Assembly (NCBI GenBank): GCA_009780675.1
Contig: WQZP01000007.1
Coordinates: 1 to 64,000, forward strand
Length of the DNA: 64,000 nt
Source: Spirochaetaceae bacterium
GTDB lineage: Bacteria; Spirochaetota; Spirochaetia; CADAEX01
Direction: 5' to 3'
Shown in pieces: positions 25,102 to 33,893 of the stretch (the stretch's first letter is position 1; every line of letters begins with the position of its first letter). The notes under the pieces are model-generated. The model did not search any database, was not told the DNA's origin, and saw nothing but the letters and a program-made list of their open reading frames with translations. A program made the translations under genes and the position numbers.

Positions 25102-25992
25102 ATGATATGGCTGATAGGGAGCAAGGGAATGTTGGGAACAGAACTTTCCCTGCTTTTCGAAAAATTGGGTATTCCCTTTGTTGGAACGGATCAGGAAGTG
25201 GATATTACTAATCCTGTTGCGATTAGGGATTTTTCCCAAACGCAGTCCATTAAGCAATCTATTGAGCAGTCCATTGAATGGATAATAAATTGCGCTGCTT
25301 ACACTGCAGTTGACAAGGCAGAGGATGATAAAGAAAACAGCCATCTGCTTAATACCGCAGGGCCACGAAACATAGCTGCGCAAGCAAAAGAACTTGGCGC
25401 AAGATTGATTCATATCTCTACAGATTATGTGTTTAATGGACAGGGAAGCAAACCTTATACCGAAGAAGATTCCACAGATCCAATAGGCATTTACGGCCTT
25501 ACCAAGCGGGATGGAGAGATAAAGGTTTTGGAAGAAAACGAAAAATCCTATATCATCCGGACAGCCTGGCTTTACGGTAAATATGGCAATAATTTTGTTC
25601 ATACCATGCTCAGGCTTATGAAGGAGCGGGAAAGCATTTCTGTGGTAAACGATCAACAAGGCAGCCCTACATGGGCGCGTGATCTTGCGGAAACAATATC
25701 CGCATTTATATCTCTTACTGCTGAGGGTAAAACAATTCCTTATGGGATTTATCACTTTACCAACGAAGGTGAAATTACCTGGTTTGATTTTGCCAGAGAG
25801 ATTTATACCCAAGCCCAGGCAAATGGTATTTTGACAAAGAACTGCGAAGTAAAACCTTGTACCAGCGCTGATTTCCCTGCCAAGGTAAAGCGTCCTGCTT
25901 ATTCAGTGCTGGATAAGTCCAAAATCAAAACAACTCTGGGGATAACTATTCCATCGTGGGATGAAAGTTTAAGGAGATTTCTTTATGCGTAA
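25102..25992 (+). CDS. rfbD: dTDP-4-dehydrorhamnose reductase
   Basis: The 296-residue short-chain reductase has the cofactor motif GSKGMLG, INCAAYTAVDKAE, the catalytic YGLTKRDGE (Tyr and Lys) and STDYVFNG. RmlD makes dTDP-L-rhamnose with NAD(P)H. A run of three QSI-type four-residue units (QSIK-QSIE-QSIE) extends the loop before IINCAAY; at DNA level it is a 12-bp tandem repeat (25243-25278). The loop is on the surface, so activity is probably kept. It overlaps rfbB by 8 nt. Confidence 0.96.
   Translation: MIWLIGSKGMLGTELSLLFEKLGIPFVGTDQEVDITNPVAIRDFSQTQSIKQSIEQSIEWIINCAAYTAVDKAEDDKENSHLLNTAGPRNIAAQAKELGARLIHISTDYVFNGQGSKPYTEEDSTDPIGIYGLTKRDGEIKVLEENEKSYIIRTAWLYGKYGNNFVHTMLRLMKERESISVVNDQQGSPTWARDLAETISAFISLTAEGKTIPYGIYHFTNEGEITWFDFAREIYTQAQANGILTKNCEVKPCTSADFPAKVKRPAYSVLDKSKIKTTLGITIPSWDESLRRFLYA
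25243..25278 (+). repeat. 12-bp tandem repeat inside rfbD
   Basis: Three adjacent 12-bp units (CAGTCCATTAAG, CAATCTATTGAG, CAGTCCATTGAA) keep the reading frame and encode three four-residue repeats. The units differ at two or three positions each. Confidence 0.85.
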
Positions 25993-27067
25993 GTTAAGCA
26001 ATATCCTTGTTACAGGAGGCGCCGGGTTTATAGGGGTAAATTTTATCCGTTATCTTCTTGGCAAGTGCGCGCAAACATCAAACTTTAAAGGGCGTATTAT
26101 AAATCTGGATGCCCTTACATACGCAGGTAACATAACAAGTCTTAAAGAAATAAATGAAAATTTTGAAGAGACGAAATATTTTTTTGAAAAGGGTGATATT
26201 GGCGACCGCACTCTTGTTGAAAAAATCTTTGAAAAGTACGCAATTGATACAGTAGTACATTTTGCAGCGGAAAGCCATGTAGACCGTTCAATACTGGGCC
26301 CCGAAGCGTTTATTAAAACCAATGTGCTGGGAACTTTTACGCTCCTTGATGTTGCCAGAAATATTTGGAAAGACGCTGATGGAGTACTGTTCCACCATGT
26401 TAGTACCGATGAAGTATACGGCTCTCTTGGAGAAACCGGATACTTTACAGAAACCACCCCCTATGACCCCCGTTCGCCATATTCAGCAAGTAAAGCTTCA
26501 AGCGATCATCTGGTAATGGCTTATTATCATACTTATGGCTTGCCCATTACCCTTTCCAATTGCTCCAATAATTACGGCCCTTTTCAATTTCCGGAAAAAC
26601 TTATCCCCTTGATGATCCTCAATATGCTGGAAGGCAAAGCTCTTCCGGTTTACGGAGATGGAAAAAATATCAGGGACTGGTTGTATGTGGATGACCACAA
26701 TAGCGCGGTGTGGAATATTATTCAAAATGGCAAAATAGGGGAAGAGTACAATATTGGCGGTGATAACGAGTGGGAGAATATTAAACTTCTCAATGTGCTT
26801 ATTGATATTGTAGCGAAAAAAATAAATAAAAACGCAGAAACAATACGATCTTTAATCACCTATGTCAAAGACCGCCCAGGCCATGATCGCCGCTATGCCA
26901 TTGATTGTTCCAAAATCAAACGCGAACTTGGCTGGAAGCAAACAGTAAGCTTTGAGCAAGGGCTTGAGCGCACTGTTGACTGGTACTTAGCCAACACAGA
27001 ATGGATCAATGGCATACGGAGCGGGGAGTACAAGCGCTGGGTAGAGAAAAATTATGGGGAGAGGTAA
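25985..27067 (+). CDS. rfbB: dTDP-glucose 4,6-dehydratase
   Basis: The 360-residue extended short-chain enzyme has TGGAGFIGVNFIRY, HFAAESHVDRSI, HVSTDEVYG and the active-site SPYSASKASSDHL, all diagnostic of RmlB. It makes dTDP-4-keto-6-deoxyglucose, which is the branch point to rhamnose (rfbC, rfbD) and to 3-acetamido-3,6-dideoxy sugars (the genes at 55152-58558). It is the last gene of the rhamnose block. A gene relic and a change to more AT-rich sequence follow at once. Confidence 0.97.
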   Translation: MRKLSNILVTGGAGFIGVNFIRYLLGKCAQTSNFKGRIINLDALTYAGNITSLKEINENFEETKYFFEKGDIGDRTLVEKIFEKYAIDTVVHFAAESHVDRSILGPEAFIKTNVLGTFTLLDVARNIWKDADGVLFHHVSTDEVYGSLGETGYFTETTPYDPRSPYSASKASSDHLVMAYYHTYGLPITLSNCSNNYGPFQFPEKLIPLMILNMLEGKALPVYGDGKNIRDWLYVDDHNSAVWNIIQNGKIGEEYNIGGDNEWENIKLLNVLIDIVAKKINKNAETIRSLITYVKDRPGHDRRYAIDCSKIKRELGWKQTVSFEQGLERTVDWYLANTEWINGIRSGEYKRWVEKNYGER

Positions 27068-27076
27068 GTGCGATAA

Positions 27077-27130
27077 ATGATTTCAATAATAATATGTTCA
27101 ACTGAAGAAGTAGAGGTTTCCATATGGTAA
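27077..27130 (+). pseudogene. Relic of a family 2 glycosyltransferase start
   Basis: An ATG at 27077 with GGAGAGG upstream reads MISIIICSTEEVEVSIW and then a stop. MISIIICST is the usual beginning of GT2 proteins. Nothing else of a GT2 gene follows. The fragment lies exactly at the border between the rfb block and the AT-rich genes downstream, as expected of a recombination junction. Confidence 0.5.
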
Positions 27131-27972
27131 GTACCAGAATAAAGAAATTATTCAAAAATATATTACTTAGTATTAGCCCATTATATAGAATGACTACTAA
27201 CATGCAAAAACAATTAGATAATTTAAGAGAACAATTAGAATGTATGCAAAAAAATATTGTTTCTGTTCCAGTTGAAAATGATAATGCTTATTTGCATGCT
27301 GATGTACCATTATCAACGCAATTTAGACATAATAATCAGTGGGAAAAATTATTTGAATTGGGAAACAAAGAAGGATTTCGAATATTGGAAATAGGTAGTC
27401 GTGAGGTTACTGGAGAAAGAAAAGAATTTGTAAGAAGTAACTTGAAAAACGCAACTTATATTGGATTTGATTTTCATCCTGGTAATAATGTTGATGTTGT
27501 TGGAGATGTGCATAAATTATCAAAATATTTTAAAGAAGATGAAAAATTTGATATTATATTTTCAACAGCATGTTTCGAACATTTTGCCATGCCATGGATT
27601 GCGGCAGTGGAAATAGCCAAAATGTTAAAGATAGGCGGATATTTAATGATAGAAACACATTTTACATTTTCATCACATGAAAGACCATGGCATTTTTTTC
27701 AATTTAGTGATATGGCATTAAAAGTTCTATTTTCATCTGCATTGGGATTTGAATGTATTGAAGCAGGGGTTTCAAATCCTATAGTAGGGAGGTTTTCATC
27801 ATTAGCAGATGAATACTTGAGATACAAGCCTGTTACGGGGTTATACTGTCATGTTGAGTATTTTGGAAGAAAAATAAATGAAGTAAATAATTTTTGTTGG
27901 GAAGAAATAAATTTAAATGAGATTGTTGGGGAAACAAAATATCCAGAGCCTCTAAAAATAGACAGAGAGTAA
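27124..27972 (+). CDS. SAM-dependent methyltransferase
   Basis: The 282-residue protein has a helical N-terminus and then a class I methyltransferase core: FRILEIGSREVTG (SAM-binding motif I), FDFHPGNNVDVVGD, and FDIIFSTACFEHF (motif IV region). IGGYLMIETHFTF follows the pattern of sugar or glycan methyltransferases. Such enzymes cap or decorate polysaccharide chains, but the acceptor cannot be read here. The codon and base use is more AT-rich than in rfbB upstream. RgpF-like and GT genes follow. Confidence 0.8.
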   Translation: MVSTRIKKLFKNILLSISPLYRMTTNMQKQLDNLREQLECMQKNIVSVPVENDNAYLHADVPLSTQFRHNNQWEKLFELGNKEGFRILEIGSREVTGERKEFVRSNLKNATYIGFDFHPGNNVDVVGDVHKLSKYFKEDEKFDIIFSTACFEHFAMPWIAAVEIAKMLKIGGYLMIETHFTFSSHERPWHFFQFSDMALKVLFSSALGFECIEAGVSNPIVGRFSSLADEYLRYKPVTGLYCHVEYFGRKINEVNNFCWEEINLNEIVGETKYPEPLKIDRE

Positions 27973-28090
27973 AAGCCTTTATTGTAGTAAACTTTGAAAC
28001 CTCAACAAAGCCATTGCGGCTTTTGTCAGGATTAATAAAGAGAATTGCGGGAACCAGAAAAAAATAGTAACGAGAGGGTGAAAAAATATC

Positions 28091-29923
28091 ATGAACAGGG
28101 TGGCAATATTTGTATTCTATGATAAAGATGGAATTGTTGATCGCTATGTAATATATCTTTTGCAAGAAATATTAAAAGTAGTCAATAGACTCGTTATCGT
28201 ATGTAATGGAAAATTGTCTGTTGAAGGAAGAGAAGCATTTAGTATGCTTACGCCAGATATATTGGAGAGAAAAAATGAAGGTTTTGATGCTTGGGCTTTT
28301 AAAACAGGACTTGAATATTTGGGTTGGGGTGATCTGGCGCAGTATGATGAGCTAATATTGCTAAATGATACAGTATATGGCCCGCTTTACCCATTCAAAA
28401 TCATGTTTGATGAAATGGCTAAAAAAAATCTTGATTTCTGGGGGATTACAAAACATGGAGAGTGTGCTGATCCATATGGCGTGACACAGAGCGGTATATT
28501 GCCAGAACATATTCAATCATATTTTTTCGCAATTAACAGAAAAATGTTTTTGTACCCGGAATTCAAATCGTATTGGAGCAATTTGCCAAATTTATATACG
28601 CGAAAAGAAACCATATGTTTTTTTGAGCTCAGATTTACAAAATATTTTTCAGATTTGGGATTTACTTGGGATGTTTATATTAATACAGACGCAGAGTTTA
28701 AGGAATTTACAGATGTAAGTTTACTTGAGCGAATGCCTTATGAGCTAATAAAAAATTATAGAGCGCCTGTCATAAAGCGTAGAAATTTTTCAGAAAAGTA
28801 TTCTACTAGTTTTCGCTATACTGTTGGCGATAGCACTAAGAAGGTCTTTGACTATATCAAGGGATATACAGAATATGACGCAGATTTGATATGGGAAAAT
28901 ATTCTCCGCACGATGGATTTCAAAAATGTTAAAGATAATTTGCATCTAAACTATATACTTCCTCAAAAATATGTATCTGGTAAAACTATCAATATTGCCA
29001 ATGTTAAAGTTGCGTTATTTGCTCATATATATTATGAAGATCAGATTGAGTATTGTGCAAATTATGCCGCTTCCATTATAGATAATGCGGACATTATTGT
29101 TACCACGCATTCCGAACACATGAAAAATGTTATTATTAAGCGATTCGGCAAAATTAACTGCCGTAAACTTGAAGTCATTGTTTTACATCAAAATAGAGGT
29201 AGAGATGTATCTGCGCTTTGGGTGGCGCTGAAACCATATATAGTTGATTATGATTATATTTGCTTCATTCATGACAAAAAATCTCCTCAGGATAAACCAC
29301 TAACAATTGGTCGTGACTTTGCATATAAGTGCCTTGAAAACACGCTTGCGAGCAAAGAATATGTATTAAACATATTGAGCACATTCCACGACAACCCTCG
29401 TCTCGGAATGCTGTTTCCCCCACCGCCTATGCATGGACCATATCGTGCAATTATATCGAGCTTATGGTGTACCAATTATAGAAACACAACAGATTTAGCA
29501 AGGAAGCTAAACATTAATGTGCCCATGGATGAGCAAGGACTTGTTTTTCCTGCTGGTTGTATTTTCTGGTTCAGAACAAAAGCATTGAAAAAACTTATTG
29601 ACCAGAATTGGGATTATAGTGATTTCCATGTTGAGCCAATGCCTATTGACGGAACTTTTAGTCATGCGCTTGAGAGAATATATTGTTTTGCTGCGCAGAG
29701 TGAAGGATATTATTCAGCATGGGTTATGACAGAACAATTTGCGGCTGCAGAATTAACTTCACTAAACTATCTTCTTATTGATACACATATAAAGTTGAAT
29801 CAGCCGGTCACAACAGATAAGCAAATACATTTAAAAGATTGTATAAAGCATAAATTAAAAAAGTATCCAAAGGTTTTTAATGCAGCACAAAAAATTTATT
29901 CTTTTCTGGTAGAGCGGAAATAA
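28091..29923 (+). CDS. Rhamnan-synthesis protein F (RgpF)-like glycan enzyme
   Basis: The 610-residue protein begins VAIFVFYDKDGIVDRYVIYLLQEI, a start typical of RgpF-family proteins. A first half has NEGFDAWAFKTGLEYLG and LNDTVYGPLYP; a second half has the related VALFAHIYYEDQIEYC, QNRGRDVSALWVAL and DYICFIHDKKSPQ. RgpF proteins belong to rhamnose-polymer synthesis and are thought to be glycosyltransferases. With dTDP-rhamnose made upstream, a rhamnose-containing backbone is plausible. Confidence 0.82.
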   Translation: MNRVAIFVFYDKDGIVDRYVIYLLQEILKVVNRLVIVCNGKLSVEGREAFSMLTPDILERKNEGFDAWAFKTGLEYLGWGDLAQYDELILLNDTVYGPLYPFKIMFDEMAKKNLDFWGITKHGECADPYGVTQSGILPEHIQSYFFAINRKMFLYPEFKSYWSNLPNLYTRKETICFFELRFTKYFSDLGFTWDVYINTDAEFKEFTDVSLLERMPYELIKNYRAPVIKRRNFSEKYSTSFRYTVGDSTKKVFDYIKGYTEYDADLIWENILRTMDFKNVKDNLHLNYILPQKYVSGKTINIANVKVALFAHIYYEDQIEYCANYAASIIDNADIIVTTHSEHMKNVIIKRFGKINCRKLEVIVLHQNRGRDVSALWVALKPYIVDYDYICFIHDKKSPQDKPLTIGRDFAYKCLENTLASKEYVLNILSTFHDNPRLGMLFPPPPMHGPYRAIISSLWCTNYRNTTDLARKLNINVPMDEQGLVFPAGCIFWFRTKALKKLIDQNWDYSDFHVEPMPIDGTFSHALERIYCFAAQSEGYYSAWVMTEQFAAAELTSLNYLLIDTHIKLNQPVTTDKQIHLKDCIKHKLKKYPKVFNAAQKIYSFLVERK

Positions 29924-29927
29924 TGTT

Positions 29928-31742
29928 ATGATTAAAATTAAAACAAAAATTCATACTGTCATAAAAATTTTAAGAAGATACGGATTGCGTGGTTTTGTAT
30001 TTGCCATTTTTAACAAGCTGCGAGGAAGGACTGCGCTTTATGGTGTTGATGATGGACTGCGGGAAGCAGCAACGGTAATAACATACGAAGAATGGATAGC
30101 AAAAAACGAGTATAATGATGCAGAATTACAAAAACAAAGAGAAGTGCTTTTTGCATATGCTCCCAAAATAAGCATTGTTACTCCGCTGTATTTAACTCCA
30201 CAAAAATTTTTGGTAGATTTACTTGAGTCGGTTTGTTCGCAAACATATTCAAATTGGGAATTATGTTTAGTTGATGCAAAAAATGAGTCAAGCATACAGG
30301 AAATTGTATCTTCATACTCCGTGCGATACAATAATATTCGCTATAAAAAACTGGAATGCAACTTAGGTATATCAGAGAATACTAACCAAGGCCTCGAAAT
30401 GACCACAGGGGCTTATGTAATTTTTCTTGACCATGATGATACTTTATCGCCTTTTGCATTATATGAAGTTGTAAAAGCGCTTAATAATAAGGAGATAGAT
30501 GTAATTTATTCTGATTTAGATAAAATTACACAAGATGGAGAAAAAAGAGTAGAGCCATTTTTCAAGCCACAATGGTCGTTGGAGTATTTTCGGAGTGTAA
30601 TGTATGTGGGGCACTTGCTCTGTGTAAAAAAAGCGCTCTTGCTTGAGATAAATGGTTTTGATAAAACGTATGACGGTGTGCAAGACTTTGAATTAATGTT
30701 AAGGCTTTCTGAAAAAACAAGTCAAGTATATCATATTCCAAAAATATTATATCATTGGAGAATATCAGAGAGCAGTATAGCTGGCAATATCAATGCAAAA
30801 AGCACTATAGATGATCTTCAAAGAAAAGCTGTAAATGCACATTTGTTAAGATGTCAAGTAGGAGGAACTGCTGTTTCAGTAGGATATCATAGGCTGAGAA
30901 TAATTCCAAATAAGAAAAGTTATTATCCCAAAGTATCTGTAATTGTTCCGAATAAAACTGCTCCTGAATTAATTAGCAAGTGTCTGCAGTCTATATATGG
31001 TAAGACTTCTTATCCAAATTTTGAAGTAATAATAGGTAACAGCGGCACGACAGGTAGAAAAAAAATAAGTTCACGCAATGTTATAGAGGTAGAATGCAGC
31101 AAGCACTGCAATTACTCAGAAATAAAAAATTTATGCGCAAAAAACTCGAGTGGAGAATATTTAGTATTTTTAAATAACAATACTGAGATAGTGACAGATA
31201 ACTGGTTGGAAGAAATGTTGTTCTATGCAGAAAGAAATGACGCTGGAGCAGTAGGAGCGTTATTGGTTTACCCTGATATGACAGTGCAGCACGCAGGAAT
31301 AGCATTAGGCATGGGGGGGGCAGCGGGTCATTTGATGCAAGGTTTCCCATATGAAGCAGATGGTTATTACGGATCTCTTAAGTGTGTACGAGAAGTGAGT
31401 GCTGTTTCGACGGCATGTCTGATGATAAAGAAGAGGCTGTTTTTTGATATAGATGGGTTTAATCAGCATTACGCTGCTTGTTATCACGATGTTGATTTAT
31501 GCTGTACGCTTTTGTCAGCGGGGTATAAAAATATAATTAATCCTAATGCAATAATAAAGCATTATGAGTCTCGTGCTGGAAGTGAAACATATAATATGGT
31601 AGATAGGTATGTTTTTTTGGACAAATTCTGGCAGCTCGTTGCTCAAGGAGATCGGTATTATAATGTGAATTTGGATTTGCAGAAAGGGAACTATCAAATT
31701 GGAGAACAACATAAAAAAAATACTTTTTGTCCTATATGGTGA
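29928..31742 (+). CDS. Glycosyltransferase with two tandem GT-A domains
   Basis: The 604-residue protein holds two family 2 modules. The first (about 80-290) has ISIVTPLYLTPQKFL and FLDHDDTLSPFAL with the DHDD metal site. The second (about 335-600) has VSVIVPNKTAPELISKCL and VFLNNNTEIVTDNW with LVYPDMTVQHAG. The second lacks a clear DxD and carries NNNTE instead, as is common in this subfamily. It may add two sugars in succession. It overlaps the next gene by 44 nt. Confidence 0.87.
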   Translation: MIKIKTKIHTVIKILRRYGLRGFVFAIFNKLRGRTALYGVDDGLREAATVITYEEWIAKNEYNDAELQKQREVLFAYAPKISIVTPLYLTPQKFLVDLLESVCSQTYSNWELCLVDAKNESSIQEIVSSYSVRYNNIRYKKLECNLGISENTNQGLEMTTGAYVIFLDHDDTLSPFALYEVVKALNNKEIDVIYSDLDKITQDGEKRVEPFFKPQWSLEYFRSVMYVGHLLCVKKALLLEINGFDKTYDGVQDFELMLRLSEKTSQVYHIPKILYHWRISESSIAGNINAKSTIDDLQRKAVNAHLLRCQVGGTAVSVGYHRLRIIPNKKSYYPKVSVIVPNKTAPELISKCLQSIYGKTSYPNFEVIIGNSGTTGRKKISSRNVIEVECSKHCNYSEIKNLCAKNSSGEYLVFLNNNTEIVTDNWLEEMLFYAERNDAGAVGALLVYPDMTVQHAGIALGMGGAAGHLMQGFPYEADGYYGSLKCVREVSAVSTACLMIKKRLFFDIDGFNQHYAACYHDVDLCCTLLSAGYKNIINPNAIIKHYESRAGSETYNMVDRYVFLDKFWQLVAQGDRYYNVNLDLQKGNYQIGEQHKKNTFCPIW

Positions 31743-32847
31743 TTTATCGTGTAATAGCGCATACCATGCTTCTTCATTAGCAAATGAGATGGTAAAGTTA
31801 GGGAATGAGTGTGCTATTGCCATACCCGCCAACAAGGAATCAGTCTGGTTTCAGCCGGAACATTTATATGAAGTTTATTTATTTTCAGACTATGAAGAGC
31901 TAATGAGATGGAATCCAGATGTTATTCATTATTGGACACCAAGAGAAGTGAACAGAGTTTTTCATGAGAAAATAAAATCCATAGCAGCTAAAGTAATAAT
32001 TCATTTGGAAGATAATGAAATAAATATAACAATGAACAGTTTGGGATTATCCCATGAGGAAGTTAATGATTCCTCTTTAGAGCAGTTAAAAAATATGCCA
32101 TCTGCTTTGTCGCATCCTGTATACTATAAAGAATTTATAAAGAAAGCAAATGGCTACACATTGTTAATAGATGATTTAAAAGAATTTATTGATCAAGATA
32201 AACCTAGTTGTGTTTTCTGGCCTGCAGCTGATAATAATATTTTTTATCAAAATGAACATATAGATGATGAAGAAAAAAGAAAGCTTGGAATAAAATCGAA
32301 TGAATTAACAGTTGTTTACAATGGCAATGCGCATAATTCCAATTATCTTGAAGTGAGGAGTCTGTATGTCGCAATAGCTTTACTAAACAGGGAGGGAATA
32401 CCTGTAAAGATTATTAGAACAGGAATTGATTATGTGAATTTTTGGGGAAATGATAAATCGTGGTACAGTGAATATGAGATTAGTCTTGGATTCATTGAAA
32501 GAAATAGAATCCCGAAAATTATGTCTTTATCAGATATATTTATTCAACCTGGAAGAGATGATACGTTTAATAAATACAGATTCCCAAGTAAATTACCTGA
32601 GTTTTTTTCAATTGGGAAACCGGTTATTTTACCAAAGACGAATATTGGAAAGTACTTAGTTCATAAAGAAGAGGCATATGTGCTGGATGTTGCGGATGCT
32701 GTAAGCATTGTTGAGGCAGTAAAAGAGATTGTTAATGATAAGGATTTCTATAGAACGCTTGCTACAGGAGCGAGAAAATTTTATGAAAAGAATTTGTCAT
32801 GGAAGAAAAATGCTGAAAAGGTTCTGGAATTTTATAACACGCTTTAA
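31699..32847 (+). CDS. Family 4-type glycosyltransferase
   Basis: The 382-residue protein opens with KKILFVLYGDLSCNSAYHASSLANEMVKLG, the N-terminal Rossmann pattern of GT-B enzymes. A C-terminal half with VVYNGNAHNSNY, DIFIQPGRDDTFNKYRFPSKLPEFFSIGKPVI and then EEAYVLDVAD fits the GT4 nucleotide-sugar binding region. The TTG start lies inside the end of the preceding gene. It is a retaining transferase by family; donor unknown. Confidence 0.82.
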   Translation: MENNIKKILFVLYGDLSCNSAYHASSLANEMVKLGNECAIAIPANKESVWFQPEHLYEVYLFSDYEELMRWNPDVIHYWTPREVNRVFHEKIKSIAAKVIIHLEDNEINITMNSLGLSHEEVNDSSLEQLKNMPSALSHPVYYKEFIKKANGYTLLIDDLKEFIDQDKPSCVFWPAADNNIFYQNEHIDDEEKRKLGIKSNELTVVYNGNAHNSNYLEVRSLYVAIALLNREGIPVKIIRTGIDYVNFWGNDKSWYSEYEISLGFIERNRIPKIMSLSDIFIQPGRDDTFNKYRFPSKLPEFFSIGKPVILPKTNIGKYLVHKEEAYVLDVADAVSIVEAVKEIVNDKDFYRTLATGARKFYEKNLSWKKNAEKVLEFYNTL

Positions 32848-32885
32848 GGTTGTCCAAAATAAAAATTTGCAAGGAATTAAAAAAA

Positions 32886-33758
32886 ATGAAATTTTATAAA
32901 AGAGCTGCTCTTTTATTTCCGCCGATAAAAAGAATTTATCAGGATATATTAAATTTGCGACAGCGGATTGAAATCCTGGAAGGGTGCAATAATGCGCAAC
33001 TCGGTTCGATGAATGCAGACATCCATGCAGCTTATTCAAAGTATCAAAATTACAAAGTTGACAAAATTGATTATGGTAAAGTGGAAGATTATTGCGATAG
33101 CATGGATAATATAAGATGTTTGACTGACATTCACAAGGATTTAAAAGATGTTCAAAGGCCCTGGATTTTTAAAGCTATCTTGTCACTACTGCCAGTTGGC
33201 TCAAAGCTTTTGGAAATAGGCGCAGGAGAACCCTTAATAGCAAATATGCTTTCTAAACTGGGGTATGACGTATATGTGATTGATCCATATGATGGTACAG
33301 GCAATGGTCCTGTGGAATATGAAAATTTTGTACAAAGATATCCAGATGTAAAAATAATTCGTAAATATTTTACGACTAACATGAGTGAGTTTAAAGAGAA
33401 TGAATTTGACTGCATATTTTCTGTGTCGGTATTAGAGCATATATCGAATGAAGATTTTCCGGTTTTTTTTGATGCAGTAAAAAAATATTTAAAACAAGAC
33501 GGATACACAATTCATGCTATTGACCACATTCAGAGAGGGCTTGGAGATGAGGAAAGTCGGAAAAAAATGAAATTGATTTGCAGTGAAATACATTTGGATG
33601 AAAAAGAATTAGAAAGCGTTCTAAAAAAATCCGATGAAGATACAGAGACTTTTTATTTATCAGCATATGGATTTAATCTATGGAGAAGAGGAGTGCTGTA
33701 TAAAGATTTTCCCATGAGAAGGTTTATCTCTGTGAATCTTTGCAGTAAAATGAATTAG
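32886..33758 (+). CDS. SAM-dependent methyltransferase
   Basis: The ATG at 32886 with AAGGAATT upstream is chosen over an upstream TTG. The 290-residue protein has LLEIGAGEPLIANMLSKLGYDVYVIDPYDG (motif I and the acidic ribose-binding residue) and FDCIFSVSVLEHISNEDF. It is a class I methyltransferase of the type seen in polysaccharide loci. Its N-terminal coiled region (FPPIKRIYQDILNLRQRIEILEG) resembles that of the methyltransferase at 27124. A 135-bp spacer without a recognised gene follows. Confidence 0.82.
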   Translation: MKFYKRAALLFPPIKRIYQDILNLRQRIEILEGCNNAQLGSMNADIHAAYSKYQNYKVDKIDYGKVEDYCDSMDNIRCLTDIHKDLKDVQRPWIFKAILSLLPVGSKLLEIGAGEPLIANMLSKLGYDVYVIDPYDGTGNGPVEYENFVQRYPDVKIIRKYFTTNMSEFKENEFDCIFSVSVLEHISNEDFPVFFDAVKKYLKQDGYTIHAIDHIQRGLGDEESRKKMKLICSEIHLDEKELESVLKKSDEDTETFYLSAYGFNLWRRGVLYKDFPMRRFISVNLCSKMN

Positions 33759-33893
33759 CATACTCGGCATGCTGTAGGTGTATTGAGTCAACCATAAAAA
33801 ACAAGCGATACGCTTAGCATCGAGGTTGTGAGCAATATATGCAAACTGTAATGCTGCATCTTGGAAGAATTAAATAGTTTTAAAGGAGGAATG

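Noticed and set aside
33759-33893. Hidden gene in the gap before the GtrII-type gene
   Set aside because: Only small hairpins (for example AAGCGATACGCTT) and a 12-codon frame are present; no protein-like sequence was found.
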